The notes beneath the pieces were generated by a model. The model made no database searches. It was not told the origin of the DNA and worked only from the letters and a program-made list of their open reading frames with translations. The position numbers and the translations under genes were made by a program. This document shows, one piece after another, positions 37,123-48,900 of a stretch of 64,000 bases of DNA (position 1 is the stretch's first letter; every line of letters starts with the position of its first letter). This stretch comes from Siphonodentalium dalli (lineage: Eukaryota; Mollusca; Scaphopoda; Gadilida; Siphonodentaliidae): NCBI GenBank assembly GCA_032622095.1, contig CP136069.1, positions 167,764,394 through 167,828,393 of the forward strand, written 5' to 3'.

Positions 37123-37248
37123 CAGTTGTCGCCCGTTGTCGATGGAGACATTGAGATTTGTCACCCGCGCGCGAAGCTCCGAGGGAGACATTCCGTTCTC
37201 GAGCGGGTGACAAATCTCAATTTCTCCCGAGAAGAATGGTAACAACTG
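37123..37248. mobile_element. 126 bp foldback element, copy 1
   Basis: CAGTTGTCGCCCG opens the left arm and the right arm closes with the inverse of CAGTTGTTACCA. The inner 20 bp of the arms (TGAGATTTGTCACCCGC) match exactly, giving arms of about 46 bp. It is related to the foldback at 39947-40097 through the CAGTT...TCGCCCG end and the ATTTGTC(A/G)CCCGC core. Confidence 0.75.
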
Positions 37249-37922
37249 TTTTGTTATCCGATTATACCACAGAAAATATCCTTGCCATCCACACGCACGA
37301 TGTTGCACCGAGTCACGAGTGCTTTTTTCCCGATTATGTATATTTTCAGGAACTACTTATCGTCCCATAGGATTTCTGTTCCATGAACGATAGTCAAGCT
37401 GTTAAGCGTTTGATAATCCGCGTTTATTTATGATCATTTTGTTGGTTAAATCGTCAATATCGGTCCGTGCAATGTAAACCAATAAGCCATATAGGTATGT
37501 TCTCGTCTTCTACAATGTGGCATATTCAATGTCGCCATGTGTGCGAAATTTACCCGCGATGTTCATTTCATAACGGTCTTCCCCGAAAGCTATTGGGAAG
37601 TTGTCAATTTCATTAATGTACATTCATATGTGTCAGTGCTCATGGCGATCATCACATAAAATACTTCTATGATCACATTGCAGACATCGCGGAGGATAGG
37701 CGTACAGTACCATTCATTCGCGACAAACGTATGCATTACGTTGTCTGCCAGCAAACATCTATAACCAACCAATCTCAAGGGATCCTCTCTTTCAATCTTG
37801 CATCATAATGTCGACATGAAAAAATTGAATCACCGAGATGTTTCGATGTAAAAAGTAAATAGTAACGCTTGTCCGATAAAAGTATCAACTTAAAAGTTCG
37901 AATATTAGTGTTCACTAAATAT

Positions 37923-37978
37923 ATGCAAATTAGCAAACACCACAACTGGTGTGTATTGCGAATCCGTGGGGTATATAA
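37923..37978 (+). promoter_or_regulatory. Octamer plus TATA promoter-like module, copy 1
   Basis: ATGCAAATTAGCAAACACCA is followed by GTGGGGTATATAAG; the TATATAA starts 49 bp after the octamer start. The same two words with the same 49 bp spacing occur at 40793-40850 while the DNA between them differs. Octamer-TATA pairs are known from histone H2B and snRNA promoters, but I see no such gene downstream. The 1.8 kb transposon begins 86 bp past the TATA word. Confidence 0.5.
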
Positions 37979-38063
37979 GATCTGTGATTTTGAGTACGTA
38001 TAGTGATGTGAAATAGATGAGTTACTGCAGTGTGTGTTTGGAGATATTCTTGCAATATAACAT

Positions 38064-39900
38064 CAGAGCCGTAATTTCGCTAAAATCCGGATTGAGAATC
38101 CAAAGCCGATTACGGGGGGCGGAGCTAATTTCGGATTCTAGGTCAGATTTTGAAATCCACGTGGTCTCCGAAACTACGTTTAATGTTCTCCCAGCGTCAA
38201 ACATGGCTCTTGTATTTGACACAAGTATCATTTGTATCTTATATTTATAAAGTTCTGTTTGTTGTGAAAGTCATGCTTTTCTTCTATGTGTATATACACG
38301 GCACATAATTTGCTGCCAATCCGACTTAATCGTATCTTATTTTTCAAGTTAAAGTGCGTTTATTGATGAGGGCAAGCATATCTAGACATGACAGCTCTAG
38401 GCCTCCTGAATCAAATTCCGAAGATGTTGTGAAGAACACAGGAAACTTGTCAGTTGAACAGGGACGTGGCGACAGGGGTTGCTTGGGTGTCTCGACCCCC
38501 ACCACGAACTTTGGTACAATTTGCTTAGCTGTGCAGTCATTCATACGTGAGGAAAATCAGGATTATTTTTACTAACTGTTCCAAATAATGACACTTACAA
38601 GCCAGCAAACGCAACAAACAAACCCGATTCTAAATAAATACATATACAAACTTATGACTAACTCGGGAGAGGGGTGTCCAGTGATCTGTATATATGTTCA
38701 ACTTGTTTTGGTAGTCATGTTGCTTTGCCATTACTAATTATTTATTTTTTCAGTGTAATAATATATACTTACCCTTAAGTGAGTCAGCACTTGTCCCCCA
38801 ATTTATTTGTATGTATAAACAAATGTATGTGTTATATATCATGTGTTATCTAAATTTGACATATATTTGAAATAAATATATCTAAACTAAACTTTGGTAC
38901 ATTCCAGCAGTCGGAAATTTCATGCATGACACAACATTAGTTGGACATCAATTTGACACCATATATAGGTTGTCATTGTTGACATTGTTTGATTTTTTTT
39001 TTCAACCAGTAAAAGTTGGTAATTTTCCAATCTTGGTGTTCTGCGAACCTGTGAGATTGATGTTTGGTTCAATGGGGGGGGGGGTGTGCAGTTGGCCTGA
39101 AATTTGAGGAAACATCTAACCACGTCCCTAGAACATATGTCTGTTGTCTATACATAGACTATTGTGCAAAACGACTGCATTTAACGAAACAAAATATTTT
39201 CAAGATGAAACATGAAATTGCTATAAGACTAGATGATAGTACATACGTGTATCTGATAATCCATCGATATCATATATATATATAATCCTACTATTTCTTG
39301 AATAAGAAGAAACATTATAATAACGAACACAGCAGAAGACAATCCATGCAGGTTCATATGAATTCGGTCAATGGTGACGTATCCGCCGAATTCGAAATCG
39401 ACATGCGTTCGGGCGGTATTTATGGATGGAATTATGAAATGGACATATGAAAGTGACAATCAACAATGATATGCAATTGCTTCGCCATCAACCGAAGTGC
39501 TCCCCCAGCGTTACTATCAATAGCGTTATTATTTGGCTAATTTCAGTAATATTCTCCCAGTTTACATTCAATAAAACAAATTTGTCTCCGCATTTAAAAT
39601 TCTTTTGTATAGATCGTTTATATTCTGCAATAATTTGTACACAAGAGACGGATTCTTATGTTTTATTGTGTTTTTAAACTCCGAGGTGGCGAAATCTCGG
39701 TTTGTTTACATTATGAACATTTGAGTCCGTAATCGGAATCCAAATCCCAATCGGATTACCACGAAATTAGGATTACGGTCTGTTCGTTTACTGATTCTGC
39801 AAATTTGTGGTCTGTTCTTTTGCCGAACCAAGTCGTACGGGGACCAATCTGTAATCTGAATCCAGAATCTGAATCGGATTTTAGCGAAATAACGCCTCAG
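38064..39900. mobile_element. 1.8 kb inverted-repeat DNA transposon, copy 1
   Basis: The left end CAGAGCCGTAATTTCGCTAA and the inverse of the right end, CTGAGGCGTTATTTCGCTAA, match over about 25-30 bp with a few mismatches (continuing AATCC). A second full copy at 59287-61110 has the same two ends, which fixes the boundaries. Near the right end are nested GTCCGTAATCGG and GGATTACGG words resembling the termini. CAG lies at both ends of both copies, either as element end or as a constant 3 bp target. No transposase ORF is present. An ORF fragment near 38354-38575 is interrupted in copy 2. Non-autonomous element; superfamily unknown. Confidence 0.85.
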
Positions 39901-39946
39901 GCGGGCGACAAAAACAATGTCTCCCGGGTCAGCGGGCGACAGTATA

Positions 39947-40097
39947 CAGTTATCGCCCGCGATTGAGTGATACACGGGGATTTGTCGCCCGCTCGAGACC
40001 TGGAATGTCATCCGAGAGCCGCCAGGCCCGAGGGTGACATTCCAGGTCGAGAGCGGCGACAAATCACCGTGTCTCACGGAAACAAGGGTGATAACTG
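39947..40097. mobile_element. 151 bp foldback element, copy 2
   Basis: Arms of about 64 bp: CAGTTATCGCCC at the left, the inverse of CAGTTATCACCC at the right, with the shared inner blocks GATTTGTCGCC and GACCTGGAATGTCA around a GC-rich loop. It is a relative of the foldback at 37123-37248. It lies 46 bp past the right end of transposon copy 1, and the intervening GCGGGCGACA words repeat its own core. Confidence 0.8.
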
Positions 40098-40792
40098 TTT
40101 TATTATCTGACACACGAACCTCCTTAATAGCAGGCATAAATGCGCGCATATATTCTTTAATCCAGTTCGAAAAGTTAATTTTTTTTTGGAATCATCGCTA
40201 TTTAGAAAATAAAACATTCATAATCTGGATCAATTAACAGACCCGTCATTTGCGCAGCTATCCTCCGGTCAGTTTGCTGGTTGCATGGTGGAAATCGGTT
40301 CACGGAAAGAGGAGTAAAGCAATTTCGAAGTTGAGTAGCCATGCAGCGAAATGTTCGGTTTCGTTTCAAATGAGCGTGAAGACGCCGACAGATGTGTTAA
40401 TTTCCAGAATGCTAATATGTGAAACTAACACGTTGTAGTAGTGCCAAAAGAAATTGACATATGTAACATATTGTCACGCAACATACGGGTATTCTCTGAA
40501 GTCTGAGGAATGTATTGAAGAAAAGAAATAGTCAATTGATAAACAGCAAAGGGTGGCTATTTGATCTAGTACATAAACGTAGTTGCAACGTATGTACATC
40601 GTATGTGCAATTGTCTGCAGCACATACCAACTGCATAATAATGTTTATCTATTTGTCCCACGGTCTGTATTATTTATATAAAAAGGTCCAATAGGAGCAT
40701 TACACCTTATAACGGATTTCTGTCAGTGAATAACTGTGATAACACCATTTATACATAGCGTGCTTTAATTGCAAATAAAAAAAAACACAATT
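40098..40792. other. No gene recognised; possible old duplicate of 37249-37922
   Basis: Both this interval and 37249-37922 lie between a foldback ending in ACTGTTTT(A/G)TTATC and an octamer-TATA module. Direct similarity between the intervals is not obvious by eye. Confidence 0.35.
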
Positions 40793-40850
40793 ATGCAAAT
40801 TAGCAAACACCACAGTTCGCGGTTGTTATGAAACAGTGGGGTTTATAAAA
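40793..40850 (+). promoter_or_regulatory. Octamer plus TATA promoter-like module, copy 2
   Basis: ATGCAAATTAGCAAACACCA is followed at the same 49 bp spacing by GTGGGGTTTATAAAA. No coding frame follows. A short GAGAGCTGTCAGAGAATCTC imperfect palindrome lies 25-45 bp downstream. Confidence 0.5.
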
Positions 40851-40959
40851 ACAGTGTTTTTCTAAATTATTAGAGAGCTGTCAGAGAATCTCTGCGCATT
40901 GAGTTCTTCGTAGTTCTATGTTTACGGGTAACAACTGAGCGGTCAATAACGAGACAATG

Positions 40960-40975
40960 TTACCCTCGAGGGTAA
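40960..40975. repeat. 16 bp perfect palindrome
   Basis: TTACCCTCGAGGGTAA is self-complementary. Around it, GGTAACAACTG (40927) and TTTGTCGCCCGG (41069) resemble the two ends of the foldback family at 37123 and 39947, so this may be a scrambled third member. Confidence 0.5.
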
Positions 40976-41160
40976 TAAGGTGATTTACGGCCGGCCATGT
41001 GACGCACTCTCAGCCAATCAGAAGAGATGAAAATGTGATGAAATGGGATGAAGGATAACAATATACATTTGTCGCCCGGCACAGGACATAGGCTAATCAG
41101 AAGGGTGGAAAATAGGGAGTAGCTCCGAGGAGGATAACAAAATGCTTGATTGATATATCC

Positions 41161-44160
41161 ATAATAAACACATCGATTGTTTATGAACATTAATGTCTTC
41201 TCCACTCCTTGAGGCATATTACATTCTCCCACTCAGTAATACAAGTGTACATATGCATGGTATATTATTCCTCTGCAGGGGTTTTTAGGATAAATGCCAG
41301 AAGGATTCCTATTTATTGGAGGGAGATGTTCGTTTTGTTAAACTAATTATCTGAACAGTTCCTGAGTGATAACTACTCATCAATGAGTATTTAGTACAGA
41401 AGGGGTTAATACATGTGAGTTATATACGGCGATTCTCGTAGGTCAAATCGTTGTCATTTCTTTAGGGTGATAATTTGTCCCGAATTACCAGTAAGAATTA
41501 AATATTTACAATTCTATGTAGTTTATCTGTAACTGGAATGTTCGGTATATTACTTGAATTCTGCATGTTTTCAATGGGCAATGTGCCTAGGTACTCACTT
41601 GACAGTGTATTCACTGAAATAGGTATGTATCAGTATATACTTTTTCGTTAAAAAAAATTGAAAGTTTCTATAAACAAGTAGATATTGATGTTTTTGCCAC
41701 GACATACCGACAGGTGGTCGCGTTAGACAGGTGGTCGCTCACGACAGGTCGTTAATATACCGGTATAGTAAACATGATTAGTACAAAGGGAATTTGGTCG
41801 CAAAAAACAAGTGGTCGCTCACGGGAGTGGTTGTAAATTGCAGGTTTCACTGTACAGGTAATATGTCTTAAGTAGTCAGGTATATTATATCTCATGAAGT
41901 TTATTACAATTGATTTATGATTTGTTGTATGATATTGGTGTGTGAAATAGTTTCGTGAGAAAGAAGAAAGTCGTGATGCTTTAAATTGACCCCTTACACA
42001 CAACTACTGTCACATGTACATACACATCTACATTAGGGCCCTTTGAATATTCAATGTGCAATTCGCTATTTGTTACAGTCCCAGCATTCGATTAAAACAT
42101 TTTAGTTACAAACAGTTAGATATTCACAAAGGTAAACAATATGCATTATTGTAGCATTCTCCATTACAATCTCGCATAAATGTTGACGATACAGATGGAA
42201 ACCTATCGTAAGTTCCGTGAAAAGGTGAAGCCGGAACAATTCTAGAAGCCAACCGGGTGGTCAACATTATCTGGTTAGGAAGTTATCTATTTATTCAGTA
42301 AACTACACAAAACGACATTATTTAATATGCAAACTAGTTGAACTAAAATATACGGTCAGATGCCCATAGCCCGTATATATTACCATGGTATATGCGAGAA
42401 ATACACAATGAAAACACACTCCACAGTTTGGATCGAAAAGTCTTCCCCTGTGTATTTTGATGTTGCGGTTTTTGACAATCGGTCTTCCGTATCATCTCTA
42501 CAACACAATTATCGTCTTACTTGCAGCACGATGTTACCGTGTGATCGCCACGGAAGGGTTTCATTCAGAGTATAGTCAATATATTGCCACGGGCGCAGTG
42601 TATTCTGGAACAGAAAACAAATAGGCCGATGCCGAAAGCAGAAACTATATGGCACTCGGGGCACCCCTGGTTGAGTCTGGGATATATGGCTCTCGGGACT
42701 TGGCTAGAGGGTTTTCGTTGGGTGGTATCCACCTTGGAATCTCCAACTGCGCCCACCCCATTCAACCACACCAAACTCATAAGTTTGCGAAATCAAATTT
42801 CCACATCCCCCCGGTGCTTTGATTTTCCCCAATTGTTCCCTCAAAGACTACTAGATTCTAAATGGAGCCTATTCTAAATGGACCAGTAGTATTGTGGCCA
42901 CTGGCCATGCAAGGGGGGGTGGGGGTGAAAATGATGGTTCGGCCCAATATGAAATTAAAAAATCCTAACATCTAGTGGTATATCGCCAGACAAATTTAAG
43001 TACACCCCGATTTAATTTTTCTTAAATTAATTAGCAAGTAACTACTGGCAAGGACACAGAACACACGGATCGGCCGATGGTTAGGCCCAATGTGAGTACA
43101 TTTTGAAAAACTGTACATGTAAATTTGACAATCCTAGCATTTAGACTAGCCTCAAGCTTTCCAATTCGGGGAATTTTTTAACCTGACACTCACACTTAGG
43201 TTTGAAAATTGCCAACTGATGGCCATTTAAGTCCAGAAAATCAAACTACGAGAACAGTTTCAACCTAATTTTGGTGTGAATTCTCCAATTAATGTTGCAT
43301 CAGGTTTGACTAGTTTGGTGGAGGGTAGGACCCCTGCTTAACCACCACTGTCGACACGTCGCTGCTTGGCACCCCATGATAAGAGCACGGTCTCGCATTC
43401 ACTAAAGACGAGAAATAATCGATTCTAAATTATGGGGAGGAGTCAGGGGTCTACATCCTCGCCCCTGTCGGTGAGAGATAGCCACCCCTCGTCAATGAGA
43501 TCTACAATGGTCAACCCGGTAGTTGAAGCCCGGTCCCCCTGTTGGGGAATCGCATAGTCCCTGCGTCGGGGATTTCCTGGCGCCAACCCTGATTGAAATA
43601 ATATAGCAATTTTAAGACCACATATGGAGCATAAATTATGGGGAGATGAGCTCTCATAACCAAAACACTACATACACCAAAGACATAAAACTACACATCC
43701 CAATCAACCAAAATTGGATGCAGTCGCATATAGTATATATATGGTATCGTTCTGTTGGCCTCTGTATATCAGATAAACACTTTTTCTATAAAAAATAAAC
43801 CCGAAACCAACTCAACGTGCGATGATTTCCCTACGCTCCTGTTGCGCAAATTCTAGTATAAAAAGTGCGTCTATTTCAGACAAATTTCAAACAGTAAATA
43901 TGACCAGTCAAGCAATAGAAACCGCTAATCTCATTACCAATCTAACAACACCAGTCGAACATGATTACCCTTCAAAGCAATAACACCGGGAACCAGGTTA
44001 CAGACAACCACAGGCACACACACACCGTGAATAAATACACGGTCAAAAGAACGGCAGTTTTTTTTGTACGGTTATATCTGACATATACCCATGGTTATAT
44101 AAACGGGCTATGAGCATCTGACCGCTGGTTTGTTGTAGCATGGCGTAGAATAAGTTATTA
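41161..44160. other. About 3 kb without a recognised gene
   Basis: Short ORFs only. Near 41708-41850 GGTGGTCGC recurs with CAGGTTTCACTGTAC at the end, which looks like the tail of a dispersed repeat. 43321-43600 is noticeably more GC-rich than its surroundings, with GGGGAGGAGTCAGGGGTC and GGTCCCCCTGTTGGGGAA, and may be an unclassified interspersed repeat. No split tRNA-like promoter boxes were found in it. Confidence 0.45.
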
Positions 44161-44284
44161 CCACTAGTCTATATGTGGTGCTGCAAGGGGGTGACCGTTG
44201 CAGATCGTGTGCATTTATGGGAATATTACTCGAGTTTTCGAATTCAGAGGGCGCCGAGCTGACAAATTATAACTTTTCACTATG
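44161..44284 (-). repeat. Dispersed repeat copy interrupted by a TTAA element
   Basis: In inverse this matches 55645-55790: CAGCACCACATATAGACTA, CTCTGAATTCGAAAACT and the ACATAGTGAAAAG end are shared with substitutions. The match runs up to the TTAA at 44285 and then stops, supporting that point as an insertion boundary. Confidence 0.7.
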
Positions 44285-44288
44285 TTAA

Positions 44289-46146
44289 GCCCCTGTCACA
44301 CTCCGCTTGCATTGCGATGCAAAAGTATCAAAGCGCCCACCTAAACGCACTAAGGTATCCAAGAACCAATTGGTGACGCAGTTGACACTGGCTAGGACGG
44401 GAGAGGGTCCACATGGTCACCCGTAGGCGCCAGATCGCCGCTTGTGCGTGCACAAAACAAGCGCAGAGGCTCGGCGTTCTGACCAAGGCTTAGTACTCTG
44501 GCCGTGACAGCGCAAAGCAAAGCACAAAGCGAGCGACGTAAGCGTCGTGTGGACGTAGCAAGAGTGCATATTAGCTACTCGTGGTCGCAGCAAGAAATCA
44601 ATCTTGTCCTTTGCGAGGGCAGTAAGCTTAATCAGACTCTCACTACGTGCCTTCTCCGTCCTTATTACGTCCATTGCGACTCTCTCCCAAACTTATTGCG
44701 CTCTTTCTGTGCTGTCATGAGGCGTTATGGACTAGTTCCCGCTCATAAAACGTTCACACTGAGCTGCCACTGCGACTGTGGTGCTCGCTAAACGACCGAG
44801 CGTTATAAATGGCTTTCTTCCGGCGTTTACATCAGGTTTACAGTACGATCCCATTTTGAAATGCGATCTGCTCATACCCATGTCACACTCCGCTGCGATC
44901 ACATTGGCGCTTGCTTTGAGTTGAAAAAGTATCAAAATACGAGAAACACACAGGAGGAGCACGGAAAAGTGTCCGAAATTGTCCAAACTGTTAAAACAAG
45001 CTATGCTCCTATCCCGCTTATCACGTTTTCACTGCGCTTTTCGTACGACCTATTGCGTTCCTGCTTTGTCAAGTCTCACGATATCACGCGCTCTCACTGG
45101 GCTTCCATTAACTATAAATGTTCCTGGAGCGTCCAAGTCGCTGTCATTGTATCGCTAGTACGTTCTCAATAAGATTGCAAAACGTTCTCTGCGTGGGCGC
45201 GGAGAGTATACATGTAACTAGCGCCTCCTGCGTGCTCCAGTCATAGTCATGTGTTCGGGTATGGGAATATACCCTACAATCCACAATAGACTAGCTGTCC
45301 ATGTTCCAATTATATATGTTCCGGACATATAGTCATAATTTATATTGAATTTTCCACTGTTTGTATTTTTGAATGGCATGACCTACATGTATGGAGGCCG
45401 ACAGCACCATTCCCGTTTATGCCTGTTTACATGTAGCACATGTATATGCGGAATACATTGGATTCCATTTAGGTGCCACTTCACGTGCACTATTCTTATT
45501 GCGTATTCCATGTTATATATTATGTGCCACATTCGTGACGAAATACATGTACATCGGATTCCAGTTTAAATTTGCATATTATAAGCAAACTCCGATGGTG
45601 TGGGTGAGCAGATCGCATTTCAAAGTGGGATCGTACTGTAAACCTGCTGCAAACGTTGGCAGAACGCAATTTGTCACGCTTGGACATATCGCGAGAGCCA
45701 TATTTGCAGTGGCAACATCGTGTGGACGTTCTATGATCTGGAAAAGGTCCACAATACCACATGGCAGTGCAATAAGAGCGCACTCAGGTCGGGGGAGAGA
45801 CGAAAGAGATGATTTCTTGCTGCGACCATGAGTAGCTTATATGCATCCTTGCTACGTCATCTGTACGCTCACGTCGCTCGCCTTTCGTTACCACGGCTCC
45901 TTACCACGGCGACAGTACTGTGCCCTGGTCAGAACGCCGAACATCTGGGCTTGTTTTGTGCATGCACAAAACACGCGCGGCGCCCTGTTGCTCAGGAGCG
46001 ATCATGGGGACCCTCTCCCGTCCTAGCCAGTGTCAACTGCGTCGCCAATCGGTTCTTTGATACCTTAATGCGTTTAGCTTGGCGCTTTGATAATTTTTCA
46101 GCGCAATGCAAGCGCCGGCCCGATCGCAGCAGAGTGTGACAGTGGT
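44289..46146. mobile_element. 1.86 kb composite foldback element with TTAA flanks
   Basis: The left end CCCCTGTCACACTCCGCTTG and the inverse of the right end (CCACTGTCACACTCTGC) are followed by long related arms, about 44289-44877 against 45600-46146. They share CTGGCTAGGACGGGAGAGGG, GCACAAAACAAGCGC and TTTACAGTACGATCCCA. TTAA lies on both sides (44285-44288, 46147-46150). The centre holds a second, nested end of the same family at 44880 and the inverted pair partner at 45159-45300. The arms are clearly diverged, so this is old. TTAA targets fit piggyBac- or Kolobok-like elements; no transposase is present. Confidence 0.75.
45159..45300 (+). repeat. Inverted repeat pair, inner copy
   Basis: TACGTTCTCAATAAG, GCAAAACGTTCT, AGCGCCTCCTGCGT, CCAGTCATAGTCA and CACAATAGACTA all recur in inverse order and strand at 46153-46292, outside the composite element. 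The inner copy lacks the element that abuts the outer copy. Confidence 0.8.
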
Positions 46147-46152
46147 TTAATC

Positions 46153-46292
46153 GGACAATTAGTCTATTGCGGATTGTTGAGTATATTCCCCACAGCCTAA
46201 AACTGACTATGACTGGAGAACGCAGGAGGCGCTATTTATACTCTTCGCGTCCACGCATATATAGAACGTTTTGCAAACTTATTGAGAACGTA
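46153..46292 (-). repeat. Inverted repeat pair, outer copy
   Basis: Inverse match to 45159-45300. It begins directly after the TTAA at the right end of the composite foldback. Confidence 0.8.
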
Positions 46293-46694
46293 ATATAAGG
46301 ACCTTTATTATTAACAATACATGGCCCATGATAACACTTATTGTTATACATATTCAGCTCGTTCTGAATACTTGCCCTATATACGAGCTCAAAGCGATAT
46401 GGCCATTTTATTGTCGGGTGCCGACCAGCATTGGGGTTCGCGGTGTCAGACAGTAGATAGAAAGGGATTTCATTTATACACACTTTTTTCGTACAGAAGT
46501 GAAACAAAGGCACTTTATTTCTACCATATCAAGAATAGACTAACACGGAACGCTTTTTTCTGTTCCATGTCGTGCAAACATCGGGTTCAAAGTTGTATTT
46601 TTCATGACTGACTCAAATGCGTCTTTCTGTGATATTATTATACTGCTCATAGAAAGGTATTTTAACCCTTTACCCAACAGAACGGCCCTGTGCT

Positions 46695-46853
46695 ACACAT
46701 TAAAAATTATAAAATTGTTAAAGAATGTAAGAAAAAATGGTAAAAAGTGTTAAAAAAAGATTTTTTGGCATTGGCTTAACACATTAAAAATTATAAAATT
46801 GTTAAAGAATGTAAGAAAAAATGGTAAAAAGTGTTAAAAAAAGATTTTTTTTT
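46695..46853 (+). repeat. 74 bp direct repeat, two copies 84 bp apart
   Basis: The A-rich block beginning ACACATTAAAAATTATAAAA is repeated exactly at 46695 and 46779, with a 10 bp linker (ATTGGCTTAA) whose inverse starts the following palindrome. Confidence 0.92.
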
Positions 46854-46855
46854 AA

Positions 46856-46924
46856 GCCAATGCATTCTCTTATATATGCGAGGCGACCTATGGTCGACTC
46901 GCATATATAAGAGAATGCATTGGC
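46856..46924. repeat. Perfect 27 bp hairpin with a second hairpin in its loop
   Basis: GCCAATGCATTCTCTTATAT plus ATGCGAG pairs perfectly with its inverse at 46898-46924. The 15 nt loop itself contains CGACC TAT GGTCG. Perfect identity of the arms suggests recent formation or strong repair-based maintenance. Confidence 0.95.
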
Positions 46925-47234
46925 ACAGGGAATAACTGTAACTATCACAATGTGGTCAAGGAGCCGGTTCCAATGATATCCATATTTGTATGGTTATATT
47001 GAGACAGACCGAAGATATTTTAGGCTGTTGAAGCTTTATTTGGCCGGTTTTGGCCGGTTTGTTGGGTAAAGGGTTAAGGTTTTATCGAGCTATTTCTATA
47101 TCGGGAAAACTTAAAAAGCGACTATTATTACGAGCATTTTGGAGCACAAACCACCAAGTGACTTTATTTGATAAATGAAGGTCTGTGGTTGAAAGTTCCA
47201 TGTGGGATATGTGTTCAATTCTAGCCAGGGTTGT

Positions 47235-47395
47235 GGCGATTACATGCCAAAGTAATCGATTACAATTATCATTACTTTTTATTTACATGATTACGATTAT
47301 TGATTACATTTTTTTCAAATGTAATTGATTACGATTACAATTACTTTAGTAAAATGTACCTGATTACTTTTCGATTACATCTGATTACAATTTTT
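47235..47395. repeat. GATTAC-rich degenerate simple repeat
   Basis: GATTACA/GATTACG/AATTAC words recur irregularly for about 160 bp. Such tracts are common in or beside transposon ends. No flanking inverted repeat was found. Confidence 0.8.
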
Positions 47396-48900
47396 AGTTT
47401 CCAAACATTTTGATCCCATAGGAATAAATAATGAAATAAATCAAAATAAATTATCAAATGTTATTTAATAACAAACAAAAAACTGTATAATACGTAAACA
47501 AGGAACGACTGAACAAATAAAACAACCAAGCAATAAGCACATAATCTTTTTACATTAATTTGTGATGTTTTGTCATGGAGTTGTGCACCAACGTATTGGG
47601 AATAGACCATGTTTTATGTGTATTTATTTAATTTTATTAAATATAGTTTTCATTTCGATCGAACCATCCAAAATATCATGGAGCGAAATGCTAATACGCT
47701 CGTATATGTTTAGCTCCTAATTTGTGTACGGAACATTTATATAAATAACCCAAATTGCACAAGTAAGCCCAACATAGAGTTAAAACGAACTTAATTACAA
47801 ACTATATACGGACTGGGTAAATCGACTCGCACTCACTTTATTGTTCACTAGCAGGGTTACCCGGCGTTGCCCAGGTTTAAGTGATGCGAAACCCTCTGCA
47901 TGCTGTTGATATTTGTAGGGAATAGAGAATACACTTGATCAAAGTGTTACACGTATTCTCATAAATTGTATAATCAAATAGCATCACAAAACATGATTCT
48001 TACACAGTCATGGACTATAAGTAGTGGCCCACCTTGTCGATTGTCATTTTGTTTATCGCGATTAATCTGTTCCACCAATAATGAAGTATTTATTTATTTA
48101 CAACTGCGTATACTGCAGACTTTATACTATGATACATGAACATCATAAACACATTCGCAAAAATAAAAGGCGACAATTGGGTTTTACATATAGAGATGTA
48201 TCAATCAATCTAGTGGGTTGGACTTAGATCTTGAGGACACCTGGTTATCATATCTCCATGATGCTACAGATGATTTAAAGAAATGTCCAGGTGCTCCTCT
48301 GTTCATGGTGCTATATATTTGCTAAATATTCCCAGTTTAAAAGAAATGTTGCTGCTCATTTATATCAGCTACATGTCCCAGACACATAGCGAGATTTTGA
48401 GTTGTTTATGTCAGTCGATGACTTTGTTCTAAAAATTCCGCTGTATCGGGCAGATATACCCTTGTCAGATGTCAGTATTGGAGGATCCTGAAAAGTCATG
48501 TGCTACTGACTGCGTTTTCTTTTATATCAGAAGAAAATATATTTGACTGCACACTGTGACCACTATTTTTGAACAGGCCTTCGATACATTTCCATATCTC
48601 TTGACAAATTGCAACTTTTTTGTGCAAACTGTATTGAATGGAACAGATTCAATTGTGTTATAATATATATTCAATCCCCCTGACGGTTCGAGGTCTCTCA
48701 GTTTGCAAGAATATATGTATCTCTTAAATAGAATGATATATATACTTTTCATGCTTCTTTTATGTATTTCTTTTTGATAGCTCATTATGTGAATGCCCTG
48801 ATTGCCATCCCCATATAAATTGACAGTTGAGAAGATATAATTGTTCAAGTGACTTAATTGGGTCACCATTTGCCGAGATTGTGATATTTGAACGCCCAAA
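47396..48900. other. No gene recognised
   Basis: Contains GTTACCCGGCGTTGCCCAGG at 47856, a word I recall from many dispersed invertebrate repeats. It probably marks the start of the repeat complex that ends at 50905. The longest ORF (48522-48899, minus) has no recognisable features. Confidence 0.45.

Larger units (their letters stand above)
46666..47073. mobile_element. 408 bp TTAA-flanked element, piggyBac-like ends
   Basis: TTAACCCTTTACCCAACA at 46662-46679 is matched exactly in inverse at 47060-47077, so an element starting CCCTTTACCC is flanked by TTAA. TTAA targets with CCCT-type ends are typical of piggyBac-related MITEs. Inside, CCCTGTGC and its inverse GCACAGGG bound a second nested inverted structure of about 240 bp (46687-46930). 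Confidence 0.8.

Noticed and set aside
38354-38575. 73-codon ORF in transposon copy 1 as a transposase fragment
   Set aside because: In copy 2 the same frame has stops and there is no DDE, zinc-finger or helix-turn-helix motif.
43321-43600. GC-richer block as a SINE
   Set aside because: No A and B boxes, no poly(A) or simple-repeat tail and no flanking direct repeat were found.
48522-48899. 125-codon minus-strand ORF
   Set aside because: Generic AT-rich composition, no domain features, inside a repeat-bearing region.
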